A stretch of 64,000 nt of DNA. Origin: Cyanobium gracile PCC 6307 (GTDB lineage: Bacteria > Cyanobacteriota > Cyanobacteriia > PCC-6307 > Cyanobiaceae). A program made the position numbers and the translations under genes. Of this stretch, positions 1-8,944 are shown piece after piece. Under the pieces are notes generated by a model. That model ran no database searches and was not told where the DNA came from. It saw nothing but the letters and a program-made list of their open reading frames with translations. Position 1 is the first letter of the stretch. Every line of letters starts with the position of its first letter. The stretch covers positions 3,222,001 through 3,286,000 of the forward strand of contig NC_019675.1 in the NCBI RefSeq assembly GCF_000316515.1, read 5' to 3'.

Positions 1-199
1 CCTTGTCGGTGTTGTAGTGGCGGCCGGAGTAGACACCGATGGTGGTGCCGGCCTGGGCGACGGCGGGAGCCTTGGGCTGCGACTGACCGATGGCCGGCAG
101 CGAACCGCCGCCGAAGACGGCGAGCAGGGCTGCGGCCAGGGCCGCGGATCCGCCGACAGGGAGCAGGAGGCGACGGCGGAGGAACCTGGACGAGGGCAT
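1..199 (-). CDS. Fe(III) ABC transporter substrate-binding protein, FutA/IdiA-like (5' part only)
   Basis: The minus strand from an ATG at 199 encodes 66 residues before the window edge. The N-terminus has a run of arginines (FLRRRLLL) followed by a hydrophobic, Ala-rich stretch, a signal peptide compatible with Tat or Sec export. The mature part begins about residue 50 with GTTIGVYSGRHYNTDK. The YSxRHYxTD signature is typical of the FutA/IdiA/FbpA family, periplasmic proteins that bind ferric iron for an ABC importer. The Tyr and His in this motif are near iron ligands in known members. The rest of the gene lies outside the window, so the metal site cannot be checked. Confidence 0.8.
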   Translation of the reverse strand, partial: MPSSRFLRRRLLLPVGGSAALAAALLAVFGGGSLPAIGQSQPKAPAVAQAGTTIGVYSGRHYNTDK

Positions 200-333
200 C
201 AGGACAAACGGGTGTCTGCCCGGACCCTATGAGGGTCCACCAGGGGTGGTCGGAACAAACGACGCGACGTCGCGTAACAATGCTTACGTCCGTGGCGCAC
301 TTATGGCGCTCAGATCCCTTTCGCGGGGACCGC

Positions 334-477
334 TCAGTAGGAGTTGGAGCGACGCACGGGAATCAGGGCGGGCTGCATCAGACCCCCGCCGCCGTTGTCG
401 TCGTCGGAATCCATCGCCATCCACAGCACCAGACCGAGAAGGGCGAGCACGCCCGTCATCAGGAGGAACTCGGTCAT
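334..477 (-). CDS. Small single-span membrane protein, unknown
   Basis: An ATG at 477 opens a 47-residue frame ending at TGA 334. Residues 4-22 (FLLMTGVLALLGLVLWMAM) form one transmembrane helix. A short acidic-glycine linker (DSDDDNGGGG) and a tail with LMQPALIPVRR follow. The layout, a short helix with a charged soluble tail, looks like a genuine small membrane protein, and nothing else occupies the space between the FutA-like gene and the COG0523 gene. I do not recognise the family and assign no function. Confidence 0.5.
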   Translation of the reverse strand: MTEFLLMTGVLALLGLVLWMAMDSDDDNGGGGLMQPALIPVRRSNSY

Positions 478-561
478 GGGAGTGCTACGTAGAACGACAC
501 CCTAGCGGCGCCAGCCGGTGGTTCCGTAGTGGATGCAGCACAACGGGCCGGGGGCGGCCGA

Positions 562-1770
562 TCAGCCGAAGCCCTTGCCCGCCTCGCCGGCCACGCAGGC
601 CTGGAGCTGCTGGCGCAGGCGCTTGTGGTCGAGGTCCTTGCCGATCAGCACCAGCTGGTTCTTGCGTTCCCCCGGCCAGTCGCTGTCGTCGATGGAGAAG
701 CGTTTGCCCGCCAGGTGGAACACGTGGCGGCGTTCGCTTTCGTTGAACCAGAGGATGCCCTTGGCCCGGAAGACCCCCGCCGGCATCTGGTTGTCCAGGA
801 AGTTCTGGAACTTGCGCAGGGAAAGGGGGCCGTCGCTGCTGAAGGAGAGGGAGGTGAACCCCTCGATGGCCTGGTGGTCGGCATGGCCGCCATGGTCATG
901 GCTGTGGCCATGGGCGTGATCGTGGTCGTGGCCTGCTTCCGTTGCGTGGGCGCAGTGGCCGTGGTCGTGGTCGCAGTCGCTGTGGTCCTCGGCCCCATGG
1001 TCATGGCCGTGGTGGGCCCCCTGGTCATGGTCGTGCCCGTGGTCGTGGTGGTCGCCTGCGGCGGGAGCCTGCTGCTGGGCCACCACCCTGTCGCTCTCGA
1101 ACAGGCCCACGCTCAGCAGCAGGGGCAGGGGCACCTCGCCCTTCACCGAGCGCAGGATGCGGGCCTCGCTCTTGATCGCCCTCAGTTCGGCCTCCAGCTG
1201 CTCCAGCCGCTCCTCGCTGACCAGGTCGCACTTGTTGAGCAGGATCATGTCGCCGTAGACGATCTGGGAGCGGCCCACCTCCCCCTGCAGCGTCTCGGGA
1301 CCGAAGTTCTCCGCGTCCACCAGGGTGATGATCGAATCGAGCCGGGTGAGGTCGCGCAGGTCGCTGCCCAGGAAGGTCATGGCCACGGGCAGCGGATCGG
1401 CCAGGCCGGTGGTCTCCACCACCAGGTAATCGACCGGGTCCGGGCGCTCCAGCACCCGGTAGACGGCCTCCAGCAGTTCGCCGTTGATCGAGCAGCAGAT
1501 GCAGCCGTTGCTCAGCTCCACCATGTCGTCGCCAGTGGCCACGATCAGCTCGTTGTCGATGCCGATCTCCCCGAACTCATTGACCAGCACGGCGGTCTTG
1601 AGACCCTCCTGGTTGCTGAGGATGTGGTTGAGCAGGGTGGTCTTGCCCGCCCCGAGGAAGCCCGTGAGGATCGTCACCGGCACGGTGATGGGCCGGGCCT
1701 CCTTCGCCGCCTCGCTCGCCGCCTCGGTCGCCGCCTCCTGGGTCGGGGCGTCCAGTTTCGTGCTGGTCAT
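562..1770 (-). CDS. COG0523 (CobW/ZNG1-type) metal-chaperone GTPase with His-rich insert
   Basis: 402 residues from ATG 1770. The G domain shows Walker A GFLGAGKT at residues 37-44, the family's CxCC metal site (GCICC, 89-93) and the base-specificity motif NKCD at 179-182. Residues 240-299 are a dense HDHGHDHD-type His/Asp stretch, and residues 303-400 form the CobW C-terminal domain. COG0523 proteins use GTP hydrolysis to deliver metals, and members with His-rich inserts are mostly zinc-linked. A Fur-family gene of Zur type lies 0.5 kb away, which supports a role in zinc delivery or sparing. The frame stays open upstream to 1947, but ATG 1770 precedes the conserved start. Zinc specificity is inferred from context. 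Confidence 0.9.
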   Translation of the reverse strand: MTSTKLDAPTQEAATEAASEAAKEARPITVPVTILTGFLGAGKTTLLNHILSNQEGLKTAVLVNEFGEIGIDNELIVATGDDMVELSNGCICCSINGELLEAVYRVLERPDPVDYLVVETTGLADPLPVAMTFLGSDLRDLTRLDSIITLVDAENFGPETLQGEVGRSQIVYGDMILLNKCDLVSEERLEQLEAELRAIKSEARILRSVKGEVPLPLLLSVGLFESDRVVAQQQAPAAGDHHDHGHDHDQGAHHGHDHGAEDHSDCDHDHGHCAHATEAGHDHDHAHGHSHDHGGHADHQAIEGFTSLSFSSDGPLSLRKFQNFLDNQMPAGVFRAKGILWFNESERRHVFHLAGKRFSIDDSDWPGERKNQLVLIGKDLDHKRLRQQLQACVAGEAGKGFG

Positions 1771-1864
1771 GGCCGGAAGGAAAACCGATGTGGTGATTCT
1801 GCCGGCGCGCTCCCCCCAGCCACGCCGCCGCGGCTGCTGGAATGGCGGTCTCCGAACCGGCTCC

Positions 1865-2272
1865 ATGAACCCCAGCGAAGCCTTCGCCGCCATCGCCCTG
1901 GCCGCGGTGGCCTGCGATGGTGCCCTCGATGGCGACGAAGCCGCCATGCTGCGCCAGCTCCTGGAGGTGCGCTCGCCCTACGCCAACCTCGGCGAGGAGG
2001 CGATGGGAGCGATGTTCGATGGGCTGCTGGGGCGCCTGAGCAGCGACGGCTGGGAACAGCTGCTTGCGGAGGCCGCACCGGTGCTGAGCGCTCCCCAGCA
2101 GGAGACGGCCTATGCGATGGCGGCCCTGCTGGTGCACACCAACCGCAGCTTCAAGCCGGTGGAGCAGGCGATGCTGCAGCGGCTGGGGGAACTGATCAGC
2201 GTGCCGCCGGAGCGCTGCAGCCAGATCCTCGAGGTGATGGCGGTGCTCCACCGCGACAGCCTCAGGGCCTGA
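1865..2272 (+). CDS. TerB-like domain protein
   Basis: 135 residues from ATG 1865, divergent from the COG0523 gene with 94 bp between starts. The protein is almost all helical. It has the acidic pattern AAVACDGALDGDEAAMLRQL near residue 15 and a second similar half (NRSFKPVEQAMLQRLGELI), as in TerB/DjlA-type folds (pfam05099), where conserved acidic residues bind metal. Its molecular role is unknown. Its position beside a metal GTPase and a Zur-type regulator is suggestive only. The stop codon lies inside a 21-bp tandem repeat. Confidence 0.7.
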   Translation: MNPSEAFAAIALAAVACDGALDGDEAAMLRQLLEVRSPYANLGEEAMGAMFDGLLGRLSSDGWEQLLAEAAPVLSAPQQETAYAMAALLVHTNRSFKPVEQAMLQRLGELISVPPERCSQILEVMAVLHRDSLRA

Positions 2273-2301
2273 ACGCCAGGCCTCAGGGCCTGAACGCCAG
2301 G
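2260..2301. repeat. 21-bp tandem direct repeat, two copies plus a partial third
   Basis: The unit beginning CCTCAGGGCCTGAACGCC and ending AGG occurs at 2260-2280 and again, identical, at 2281-2301. A third, broken start (CCTCAGGACCTGG) follows. The first copy contains the stop codon of the TerB-like gene. The array lies between its end and the convergent zur stop. It may act as a spacer between convergent genes or be simple slippage. Confidence 0.9.
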
Positions 2302-2303
2302 CC

Positions 2304-2705
2304 TCAGGACCTGGTGCCCCGGCAGCGGCCGCACAGCCCGAAGAATTCCAGGGTGTGATAGAGCGGCAGGAAGTCGCCCAGGTCCTCGCCCGGCAGGTGC
2401 AGGCCGTGCACCGGGCAGTGGGGCAGCACCATCGTGGTGCCGCAGTCGACGCAGGTGAGGTGGTGCTCGTCCCGCTCGGTCGGGGCGTAGAGGGCCTCGC
2501 CGCTGGGCAGGTGGCGGCAGCGCACCAGCCCCCGCTGCTGCAGCTGGCGCAGATGGCGGTAGACGGTGGCCAGGCCCATGGCGGAGGGGCCGCCCCGCAG
2601 CCGGGCATGGAGGTCCTGGCCGCTCAGTTCGCCGTCGGCATCGCGCAGTTCCGCCAGCAGGGAGGCCTGGCGCGGCGGGAGGTCGGGGACGGAGGGGGCC
2701 TGCAT
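2304..2705 (-). CDS. zur: Fur-family transcriptional regulator, probable zinc regulator Zur
   Basis: 133 residues, ATG 2705. The N-terminal winged helix contains ATVYRHLRQL (46-55), the Fur-family recognition helix. The C-terminal dimerisation domain carries HHLTC plus two CxxC pairs, CVDC (85-88) and CGRC (125-128), which form the structural zinc site. The short length and the neighbours (COG0523 GTPase, permease operon, QueD-like gene) point to Zur rather than Fur or PerR. It begins 10 bp downstream of the preceding minus-strand gene, so it may be co-transcribed with that operon. I could not find a convincing AT-rich Zur box nearby, so autoregulation is not shown. Confidence 0.8.
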   Translation of the reverse strand: MQAPSVPDLPPRQASLLAELRDADGELSGQDLHARLRGGPSAMGLATVYRHLRQLQQRGLVRCRHLPSGEALYAPTERDEHHLTCVDCGTTMVLPHCPVHGLHLPGEDLGDFLPLYHTLEFFGLCGRCRGTRS

Positions 2706-2715
2706 GGTTCCGTTT

Positions 2716-4086
2716 CTACCCTGCCGGCAGCCAGATGGCCTGGAGGGCCTCCTGGGGCAGGGGCTGGAGGGTGAGGCTGGAGGCCTCGATCAGCACCGCC
2801 CGGGGGGCCGCCGGGGGTGCTCCAGGGCGGTTCCCCAGCGGCCGCAGCACCAGCGCCAGCCGGTCGCTGGTGGGGTCGTAGCTGAGGCCGGTGCCGGGTT
2901 CGAGTTCCCAGCCGGCCAGGCGCCGCGAGGCCAGCACGCTGCCGCGCCGGTCGAGGCTCACCAGGGTGAGGGCGGGCCGGCCCACCCCTTCGATCAGCAG
3001 CGCCCAGATCCGCTCCCCGCCCCGGCTGCAGGCCGTGGCCGCCAGGGCCTGGGGGCCGAGCCAGAGCTGGCGCGGGGCCACCCCCGGCTCCACCAGCTCC
3101 AGGGAGCGGCGGAAATCGGGCCAGTGGCGCACCAGCAGGGCCCGCCCCGCCCGGGGACAGAAGCTGCTCAGGTCGCGGCTGCCGGGCAGGGTCTGGCGGC
3201 GCTCCGGCCGGGGGGGCAGGTCCCGCAGGCTGAGCCCATCGATCTCGGGCACCACCAGGGCGCCCCCCTCGGGCAGCAGCCGCAAGGCGCCGCTGGCCTC
3301 CAGCGGCAGCACTCGGGGGCCGCCCCGGGCGGGCCAGAGGCTGATGCTCACCTGGTCGGGCTGCTCGCCGCCGGCCTGCACCAGCAGATCGCCGCGGCGG
3401 TTGCCGCTGATGTGGGCGAAGACCATCTCGCCGGCGCCGATGGGCTCGGGGGCACCGGCCTGGACGGGGGCCGGCGCCGCCGGCCGCCCGCGGCCCAGGG
3501 GGCGCAGGGGCTGCTGGCGCAGCGGCAGCCGCCAGACCCGGAAGCGGCCGGTTTCGGAGCGCGACACCACCGCCACGGCCTCGCCACCGCCGAGCGGTTC
3601 GACCATGGTGATGCGCGGCCAGACCGGCGAGATCGGCCGCCAGCGGCCGTCGTGCTCCCGCACCTGCAGCTGCTCGCCGCTGCCCGCCGGCACCACCGCC
3701 AGCAACCGGGGGCGCGGATCCCACTGCCAGCGCTGGGGGGGCAGGGCTAGGCCGCGGCGATCGCGGCCGGCCAGCTCCAGCAGCAGGGGGGAGCTGATCC
3801 GCTGGTCCGGGGACAGGTTCAGCAGCAGGGTGTCGCCGTCCCCCAGCCAGCGGTGGGCCAGGGGCGGGGCGAGGGAGCTGGCGGCCTGGAGGCTGGCCGG
3901 GTCCATGGGCCGGCTGAAGCGGGCCTGCAGGGCGGCGGGGCCGGAGCTGGCGGCCACCGGCGTGAGCCGCTCGAGCCGGGGCGGCTGGCGCAGCAGCAGC
4001 TGCTGCTGGATGAGGGCCAGCAGCCCGGCCAGGGCCAGGGTGAGCGGCAGGGGGCCGGCCCAGGGGAGGCGGAAGGGTCGGGTCAT
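2716..4086 (-). CDS. Unknown membrane-anchored protein with Ig-like N-domain
   Basis: 456 residues. An N-terminal hydrophobic helix (about residues 10-30) is a signal anchor. Residues 40-105 (LQARFSRPMDPASL, then GDTLLLNLSP) look like a bacterial Ig-like domain of the Big_5/SbsA type. The rest is repetitive beta-rich sequence with WRLPL, VFAHISGN and LWALLI-type strands, suggesting a beta-propeller facing the periplasm. Its ATG overlaps the stop of the TIGR03943 gene (ATGA), so it is translationally coupled to that operon. Function unknown. By context it may help envelope zinc handling, which is inference. Confidence 0.6.
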   Translation of the reverse strand: MTRPFRLPWAGPLPLTLALAGLLALIQQQLLLRQPPRLERLTPVAASSGPAALQARFSRPMDPASLQAASSLAPPLAHRWLGDGDTLLLNLSPDQRISSPLLLELAGRDRRGLALPPQRWQWDPRPRLLAVVPAGSGEQLQVREHDGRWRPISPVWPRITMVEPLGGGEAVAVVSRSETGRFRVWRLPLRQQPLRPLGRGRPAAPAPVQAGAPEPIGAGEMVFAHISGNRRGDLLVQAGGEQPDQVSISLWPARGGPRVLPLEASGALRLLPEGGALVVPEIDGLSLRDLPPRPERRQTLPGSRDLSSFCPRAGRALLVRHWPDFRRSLELVEPGVAPRQLWLGPQALAATACSRGGERIWALLIEGVGRPALTLVSLDRRGSVLASRRLAGWELEPGTGLSYDPTSDRLALVLRPLGNRPGAPPAAPRAVLIEASSLTLQPLPQEALQAIWLPAG

Positions 4087-4790
4087 GGTTCCAGGGGCCG
4101 GGCGGGCCGGGGGATCGGCCGGATGCGGCTGGGGACCACCTCCAGCCGTTCACCGCCGCCGGGGGCGGGCTTGAGGCCCATCACCCCGTCGATGGCCAGC
4201 CACTGGTCGGCGGGGAAGGGGGCCTGGCCGGCGGGCCAGTGCACCGGAAGCCCCACCGGGGAGGCATCGGCGAGGCAGCAGCGCACCAGCAGGCGGGCCA
4301 GCTGGGGCGATTCCCCCTCCATCGGCAGCACGAAGCCGCTGATGCGCACCGGATCGCCGGCGAACAGCCTGGGATCAGGCTGGCTGCGCAGCAGCCGCAC
4401 CCAGTCGGTGAGGCTGCGCTGGGCGGGCGGCAGCACGAAGCTGAGCTCGCTGTCGGCGGTCTCGTCGCGGGGGCGCTGGCCGGCCAGGTCGGCGAAGGAG
4501 GGGGCCGGTGGCAGCAGCAGCACCAGCAGGGCGATGGCGGCGGTGAGCAGCAGGGTGCGGGCCTGGCGCCGGTCGCCCCGCTCCTGCCGGCCGGGCCCGA
4601 AGGCCAGGCGCAGCTGCAGCAGGGCCACCGCCAAAAGCAGCAGGCCGGCCAGGGCCACCAGGGGGTGGAACACGGCCCGCAGGAGGAGGTCGAGGCGGCC
4701 GTCGACGCTGCTATGGAGCATCACCAGGGCCCAGAGGCCGAGGCTGGCGGCACGCCAGAGGGCGGCCCGCTGCAGGAGGGGGGGCGTCAC
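4083..4790 (-). CDS. TIGR03943 family protein (partner of DUF318 permease)
   Basis: 235 residues from GTG 4790, chosen because it forms a GTGA overlap with the stop of the upstream permease. Four hydrophobic helices occupy roughly residues 10-110. A soluble domain follows with the family features ISGFVLP, LVRCCLADASPVGLPV and WLAIDGVM. In many bacteria TIGR03943 (YcgQ-like) proteins are encoded directly beside a DUF318 permease, and the two are thought to act together. The Cys pair RCCLADA is a candidate metal or redox site. Substrate unknown. Linkage to zur and COG0523 suggests zinc. Confidence 0.75.
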   Translation of the reverse strand: MTPPLLQRAALWRAASLGLWALVMLHSSVDGRLDLLLRAVFHPLVALAGLLLLAVALLQLRLAFGPGRQERGDRRQARTLLLTAAIALLVLLLPPAPSFADLAGQRPRDETADSELSFVLPPAQRSLTDWVRLLRSQPDPRLFAGDPVRISGFVLPMEGESPQLARLLVRCCLADASPVGLPVHWPAGQAPFPADQWLAIDGVMGLKPAPGGGERLEVVPSRIRPIPRPARPLEP

Positions 4791-5755
4791 AGGCGCCACA
4801 GGTTCACCCACTGGCCGATCAGCAGCACCATCAGGGCGGCCCCGGCGGTGGTGAGCACCAGGCCGCGGGGGCGGAACAGCAGCCCGAGCAGGCTGACGAG
4901 CTTGAGGTCGATCACCGGACCCAGGAGCAGGAAGGCGAGCAGGGCCCCGGGGGTGACCTGGGCGGCGAAGCTGAGGGCCAGGAACGCATCCACGCTCGAG
5001 CACACCGACACCACCAGGGCCAGCAGCATCAGGGCCAGGATCGAGAGGGTGGGGGCGCCGCCCACCGCCAGCAGCCAGCTGCGGGGCACGAAGGACTGCA
5101 CCAGGGCGGCGATGACGCTGCCCATCACCAGCAGCAGGGCCAGATACAGGAATTCCTGGCTGGCGTGCTTCACCAGCTCGGCCAGGGGCGGGCGGACCGG
5201 GGCGGCCTCAGGGCTGAGGGCCGACGGTGGCGGCGCCCCCACCAGGCCGCTGGAGCGCTCCAGCAACCCCACCGCCGCCAGGGGCTGGTGCAGGCGCCGT
5301 TCGGCCAGCAGGTCGGCCTGGAGCAGCTGGGGTTCGCCCACCAGCCCCAACAGCAGGGCCAGGCCCACGGCCACCGCCACGGCGCCCAGAGGGCGGGCCA
5401 GCAGCAGCCAGGGCTGGTCGGGGAAGGCGGCCCAGGTGCTGGCGATCACGATCGGGTTGAGCACGGGGGCGGCGAACAGGAAGCCGAGGCCGGCGCCGAG
5501 GGGCGCGCCGCCGCTGAGCATGCGGCGGGCCACCGGCACGTTGCCGCATTCGCAGGCCGGCAGGGCGAAGCCGAGGGCGGCACCGGTGAGGGGCCCCAGC
5601 AGGGGATGGGACGGCAGCCGCCGCAGCCAGCGACCGCCGGGGGCGAACCAGCGGGCGCCGGCGGAGATCAGCACGCCGATCAGCAGGAAGGGCAGCGCCT
5701 CGATCAGCAGGCCCTGGAACAGGGCCCAGGCGGTGGCCAGGCGGGTGAGGATCAC
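4787..5755 (-). CDS. DUF318/ArsP-type permease
   Basis: 322 residues with about eight transmembrane helices. The diagnostic CEC followed by GNVPVARR (Cys68, Cys70) sits after helix 2. The matching half-site [14 protein letters not shown] lies in the second repeat, and a soluble loop (about 140-200) separates the halves. DUF318 permeases include ArsP, which exports organoarsenicals, and YcgR/YraQ-like proteins of unknown substrate. Here the pairing with TIGR03943 and the zinc-linked neighbours favour a metal-related role over arsenic. Its start overlaps the stop of the QueD-like gene by ATGA. Confidence 0.8.
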   Translation of the reverse strand: MILTRLATAWALFQGLLIEALPFLLIGVLISAGARWFAPGGRWLRRLPSHPLLGPLTGAALGFALPACECGNVPVARRMLSGGAPLGAGLGFLFAAPVLNPIVIASTWAAFPDQPWLLLARPLGAVAVAVGLALLLGLVGEPQLLQADLLAERRLHQPLAAVGLLERSSGLVGAPPPSALSPEAAPVRPPLAELVKHASQEFLYLALLLVMGSVIAALVQSFVPRSWLLAVGGAPTLSILALMLLALVVSVCSSVDAFLALSFAAQVTPGALLAFLLLGPVIDLKLVSLLGLLFRPRGLVLTTAGAALMVLLIGQWVNLWRL

Positions 5756-6255
5756 GGCGCCGGCCAGGGCTCCGGGGTGGCGGGGGTGGCGGCCTCGAAC
5801 CAGTCGGGGATGGCGGTGAAGCGGGCGGCGTTGGCCTCGTTCTCGCGGGCCTCGACGCGCCAGCAGCAGCTGCGGCCGCCGTCGCGGGGGTGGAGCAGGT
5901 CGTTGGCCCAGCCCCAGGCCAGTTCGGCGCTGGCCTCCATGCCCACGTTGGCCATCACCCGCAGGTCGAGGGCGCCCTGGTCATGCAGGGCCTGCCACTG
6001 GGCGAGGAGGGGGTCGTCGTGGTTGACGAGGAAGGTGTGGTCGAACTGCTCTTCCAGCCGGGCTCGCAGGGGCTGGAGGCTGGAGAAGTCGACCACGAAG
6101 CCGTGGATGTCGAGGTGTTGGGCGGCGAACCAGAAGGTGAAGCTGCGGCTGTAGCCGTGCACGAAGCGGCAGTGACCCGGGTGGCGCCACTGGCGGTGGC
6201 AGCAGGGGAAGCCGCCGTAGCTCTTGCTGCAGGTGTGGGCGGCGGGGATGGGCAT
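5752..6255 (-). CDS. 6-pyruvoyl-tetrahydropterin synthase / QueD-family protein
   Basis: 167 residues. The motif [15 protein letters not shown] supplies part of the zinc-binding His set and the catalytic Cys region of the PTPS/QueD fold. VVDFSSL and DHTFLVN are further family blocks, and residues 107-120 hold the [10 protein letters not shown] region. Zinc-linked QueD-like paralogues are known near Zur-controlled genes in several bacteria. This copy heads an operon (QueD-like, permease, TIGR03943, exported protein, then zur). Whether it makes 7-deazaguanine precursors or serves as a low-zinc stand-in cannot be told from sequence. Confidence 0.75.
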   Translation of the reverse strand: MPIPAAHTCSKSYGGFPCCHRQWRHPGHCRFVHGYSRSFTFWFAAQHLDIHGFVVDFSSLQPLRARLEEQFDHTFLVNHDDPLLAQWQALHDQGALDLRVMANVGMEASAELAWGWANDLLHPRDGGRSCCWRVEARENEANAARFTAIPDWFEAATPATPEPWPAP

Positions 6256-6288
6256 GGGGGAGGATCACTGCAGCTGACGTCGCGTCCC

Positions 6289-7017
6289 GTGGGGGCTCCC
6301 TCCGCCGCTTCCTCTGGATCCTGTCATCCGCCCATCCCCGGTGGGGGGGCGGCGCTGCCCGGCCCGGAGCTGATCGGGACGCTGCGCTTCGACGGGGCCG
6401 GGCTGATCCCGGCGGTGGCCCAGGACTGGCTGGACGGGGCGGTGCTGATGGTGGCCTGGATGAACCGGGAGGCGATCGAGCGGACGCTGGCCAGCGGTGA
6501 GGTGCACTACTGGAGCCGCTCGCGCCAGGAGCTCTGGCACAAGGGGGCCAGCAGCGGCCATTTCCAGAAATTGAGGGGCCTCCGCTACGACTGCGACGCC
6601 GACGTGCTGCTGCTCACCATCGAGCAGACCGGGCAGGTGGCCTGCCACACCGGCGCCCGCAGCTGCTTCTACGAAGAGGGGGCCGAGGCCACGGCCGGCG
6701 GCCCGGACGCCCTGCCGCCGCCGGCGGATGTGTGCACCGAACTGGCGCGGGTGATCAACGGCCGCCGCGATTGCCCGGAGCCCGGCAGCTACACCAACAA
6801 GCTGCTGGAGGGGGGTGATAACCGGATCCTCAAGAAGATCGGCGAGGAGAGCGCCGAATTCGTGATGGCCTGCAAGGACGACGACCCGGACGCGATTGCC
6901 GGTGAAGCCGCCGATCTGATCTTCCACCTGCAGGTGGCCCTGGCCCACCACGGCGTCGACTGGCGCCGGGTGCAGGAGGTGCTGGCGGCGCGGCGCGGGG
7001 CGCCACGGCGCGAATGA
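6289..7017 (+). CDS. hisIE: Bifunctional phosphoribosyl-AMP cyclohydrolase / phosphoribosyl-ATP pyrophosphatase
   Basis: 242 residues, two histidine-pathway enzymes fused in the usual order. The HisI part (about 25-130) has [28 protein letters not shown] and zinc/magnesium ligands in RYDCDAD and ACHTGARSC. The HisE part (about 145-235) has [17 protein letters not shown] and the metal-binding helix [18 protein letters not shown]. They catalyse steps 2 and 3 of histidine synthesis in the cytoplasm. No in-frame ATG is suitably placed. GTG 6289 is the best start, with divergent transcription from the QueD-like operon 33 bp away. Confidence 0.9.
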   Translation: MGAPSAASSGSCHPPIPGGGAALPGPELIGTLRFDGAGLIPAVAQDWLDGAVLMVAWMNREAIERTLASGEVHYWSRSRQELWHKGASSGHFQKLRGLRYDCDADVLLLTIEQTGQVACHTGARSCFYEEGAEATAGGPDALPPPADVCTELARVINGRRDCPEPGSYTNKLLEGGDNRILKKIGEESAEFVMACKDDDPDAIAGEAADLIFHLQVALAHHGVDWRRVQEVLAARRGAPRRE

Positions 7018-7379
7018 GCCGGCTGCAGCGGGAACTGGCCTGCCGGCGGCGGCTCACCGATGGATCGGGCGAACGCTGGCTGTGGGCCCTGGGCTCGAGC
7101 CTGCCCTGGGTGGGGCTGGCGGTGCTGCTGCTGCACGCCCTGACGCGCCGGACGATCACACCGTTTCTCTATGGCCTGACGGCCCTGGCGGCGGTGGGCT
7201 TCCTGGTGCTGACGCTGGGGGGCCTGCCAGACGATCTGGCCAGCCGCAACCGGCTGCCGTCTGGGACGGTGCCGGCGGCGATCACGCTGATCTGCGTAGC
7301 GGCATTTGCCTTCGGGCACCGGCAGGGGCAGGAGAAGGCGGCGGTGGAGGCGCGGAAGTGGCTGGAGCTGGATGGGTGA
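7014..7379 (+). CDS. Small membrane protein, unknown
   Basis: 121 residues, ATG overlapping the hisIE stop (ATGA), so co-translated. Three hydrophobic helices are visible (about 24-42, 50-68 and 85-101) separated by short polar loops, then a charged C-terminal tail ([18 protein letters not shown]). The GC content matches the core. No family recognised. The coupling to hisIE need not imply a role in histidine synthesis. Confidence 0.65.
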   Translation: MSRLQRELACRRRLTDGSGERWLWALGSSLPWVGLAVLLLHALTRRTITPFLYGLTALAAVGFLVLTLGGLPDDLASRNRLPSGTVPAAITLICVAAFAFGHRQGQEKAAVEARKWLELDG

Positions 7380-7582
7380 GGGGTGATGCTTTTGCACATG
7401 TCACGAATCGGAGCCCGCCTAGCGTCTGTATCGAAGCAGACATTATGTGGCGAAACATACAAGTGGTTCTCGGACCTGTGAAGCCCGTCCAAGTCTGTTG
7501 AATTGGAGTGAACCTCTGGTGGTTGGACAGGATTCCTGGGTAGTGCCCAGTTGGCTAGGATCAGCACAGGTGGAACTAGTAG

Positions 7583-8944
7583 ATGACTTACACGCCGGTT
7601 CTTGACGAAGACCAACTTGGTATATCCACGGAGATTGATCTTTTTATCAGGCATGTTGATTCAATTGGTAGTGTCTTGCCTGGCATGGTTATGGCAGTTC
7701 AAGGAGTGTCTAAGCAGACATGGGAAGACCTAAAGAGGTTTGAGGAAAATAATTGCGAGACAATAGACGACGACAAAGAGCGGACAGTATTAGTTCCATA
7801 CCGGAAGCTGAGCGAGTGGAAGAAACTTTCCAGGAAGCATGAGAATTTTGCACTCGCCAGCAAGCTTGTCCCAAGAAGCTTGATTGTATCGCTTGTATCT
7901 CAGTACGATGCATATTTAGGAAGGCTTCTGCGGGCGATCTTTATCAATAAGCCAGATTTGCTAAGGAATTCGGAACGCAAGCTCTCTTTTGAGGATATTG
8001 CCAGCCTAGGAAGCATTGAGGAGGCAAGAGACTTTATCCTAAAGAAGGAGATCGAGTCACTTCTTCGATCAAGCCATTCGGAGCAATTCAAATGGATGGA
8101 AAACGCATTTAGCTTGCCCCTTACCAAGGGCCTTGAATGCTGGCCAGTTTTTATTGAGCTCACAGAACGCAGGAACCTATTCGTTCATACTGACGGTATC
8201 ATCTCGAATCAATATTTGTTGAATTGCAGAAAGCATGGCTGCAATTTGGATTCCAGTATTGGTGAAGGTTCGCCTCTGTCAGTATCTGCTAAATACTTCA
8301 TTCAATCTCATGAATGTGTTTACGAAATTGGAGTTAAGCTTGGTCATGTACTTTGGAGAAAGCTATTTCCAGGTTATAGGCAGAAGGCGGATTCCAGTCT
8401 GATTGGTCTCACATATGACTTGATTGATCGTGGACATTACAAACGTGCTATCTGCCTGCTCGATTTCGCGTTTGAGGGAATCAAAACGTTTTCGAATGAC
8501 GCAGCAGAGCTTACTCTGCTAATCAACCGTGCTCAAGCATACAAGTGGAAAGGCGATCCAGGCAAATGCATTGAAATCTTGAATACCGTTGACTGGTCTG
8601 CCAAGGCAGATAGCTTCCAGCTTGCCAATGCCGTTCTGACGGATAGATTTAGTGATGCTCTATTGATCATGCGACGCATTGGAAGAAGTGATTCTATGCC
8701 ATCAAGCCACTATAGAGACTGGCCCATCTTCAAGAAGTTTAGAGAGAAAGAAGAGTTTCTCGCTGCTTATTCTGAAATCTTTGGTGAGGACTTTGCGCTG
8801 CATGCAGAGTCTTTGGCCGTAGAGCCTTTAGAGGATCAGAGCGAAGGTATTGATGTAATCGACGATGGCAACCTTGGTGATACTGAGATTGATGAAGCCA
8901 CACTCCAGCGACAAGATCCGGCGGTCGGAGGAAATGATGCTTGA
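7583..8944 (+). CDS. HEPN-domain protein (putative RNase/defence), island gene
   Basis: 453 residues from ATG 7583. Residues about 90-215 match the all-helical HEPN pattern: LVSQYDAYLGRLLRAIF, a long helical linker, then ELTERRNLFVHTDG, which contains the R-x4-H motif that forms the active site of many HEPN RNases. The second half is helical, perhaps TPR-like, and the last 40 residues are acidic and disordered. Codon use is AT-rich compared with hisIE just upstream, so it was probably acquired. HEPN proteins act in antiviral defence and toxin systems. No antitoxin or nucleotidyltransferase partner is adjacent. Function inferred from the motif only. Confidence 0.65.
   Translation: MTYTPVLDEDQLGISTEIDLFIRHVDSIGSVLPGMVMAVQGVSKQTWEDLKRFEENNCETIDDDKERTVLVPYRKLSEWKKLSRKHENFALASKLVPRSLIVSLVSQYDAYLGRLLRAIFINKPDLLRNSERKLSFEDIASLGSIEEARDFILKKEIESLLRSSHSEQFKWMENAFSLPLTKGLECWPVFIELTERRNLFVHTDGIISNQYLLNCRKHGCNLDSSIGEGSPLSVSAKYFIQSHECVYEIGVKLGHVLWRKLFPGYRQKADSSLIGLTYDLIDRGHYKRAICLLDFAFEGIKTFSNDAAELTLLINRAQAYKWKGDPGKCIEILNTVDWSAKADSFQLANAVLTDRFSDALLIMRRIGRSDSMPSSHYRDWPIFKKFREKEEFLAAYSEIFGEDFALHAESLAVEPLEDQSEGIDVIDDGNLGDTEIDEATLQRQDPAVGGNDA

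Noticed and set aside
2260-2315. Possible CRISPR-like repeat
   Set aside because: Two adjacent 21-bp units without spacers, no cas genes; a simple tandem duplication.
529-2358. Long open frame on the plus strand opposite the COG0523 gene
   Set aside because: It is low-complexity Val/Ala/Gln-rich sequence, antisense to a protein with clear GTPase motifs; an effect of high GC.
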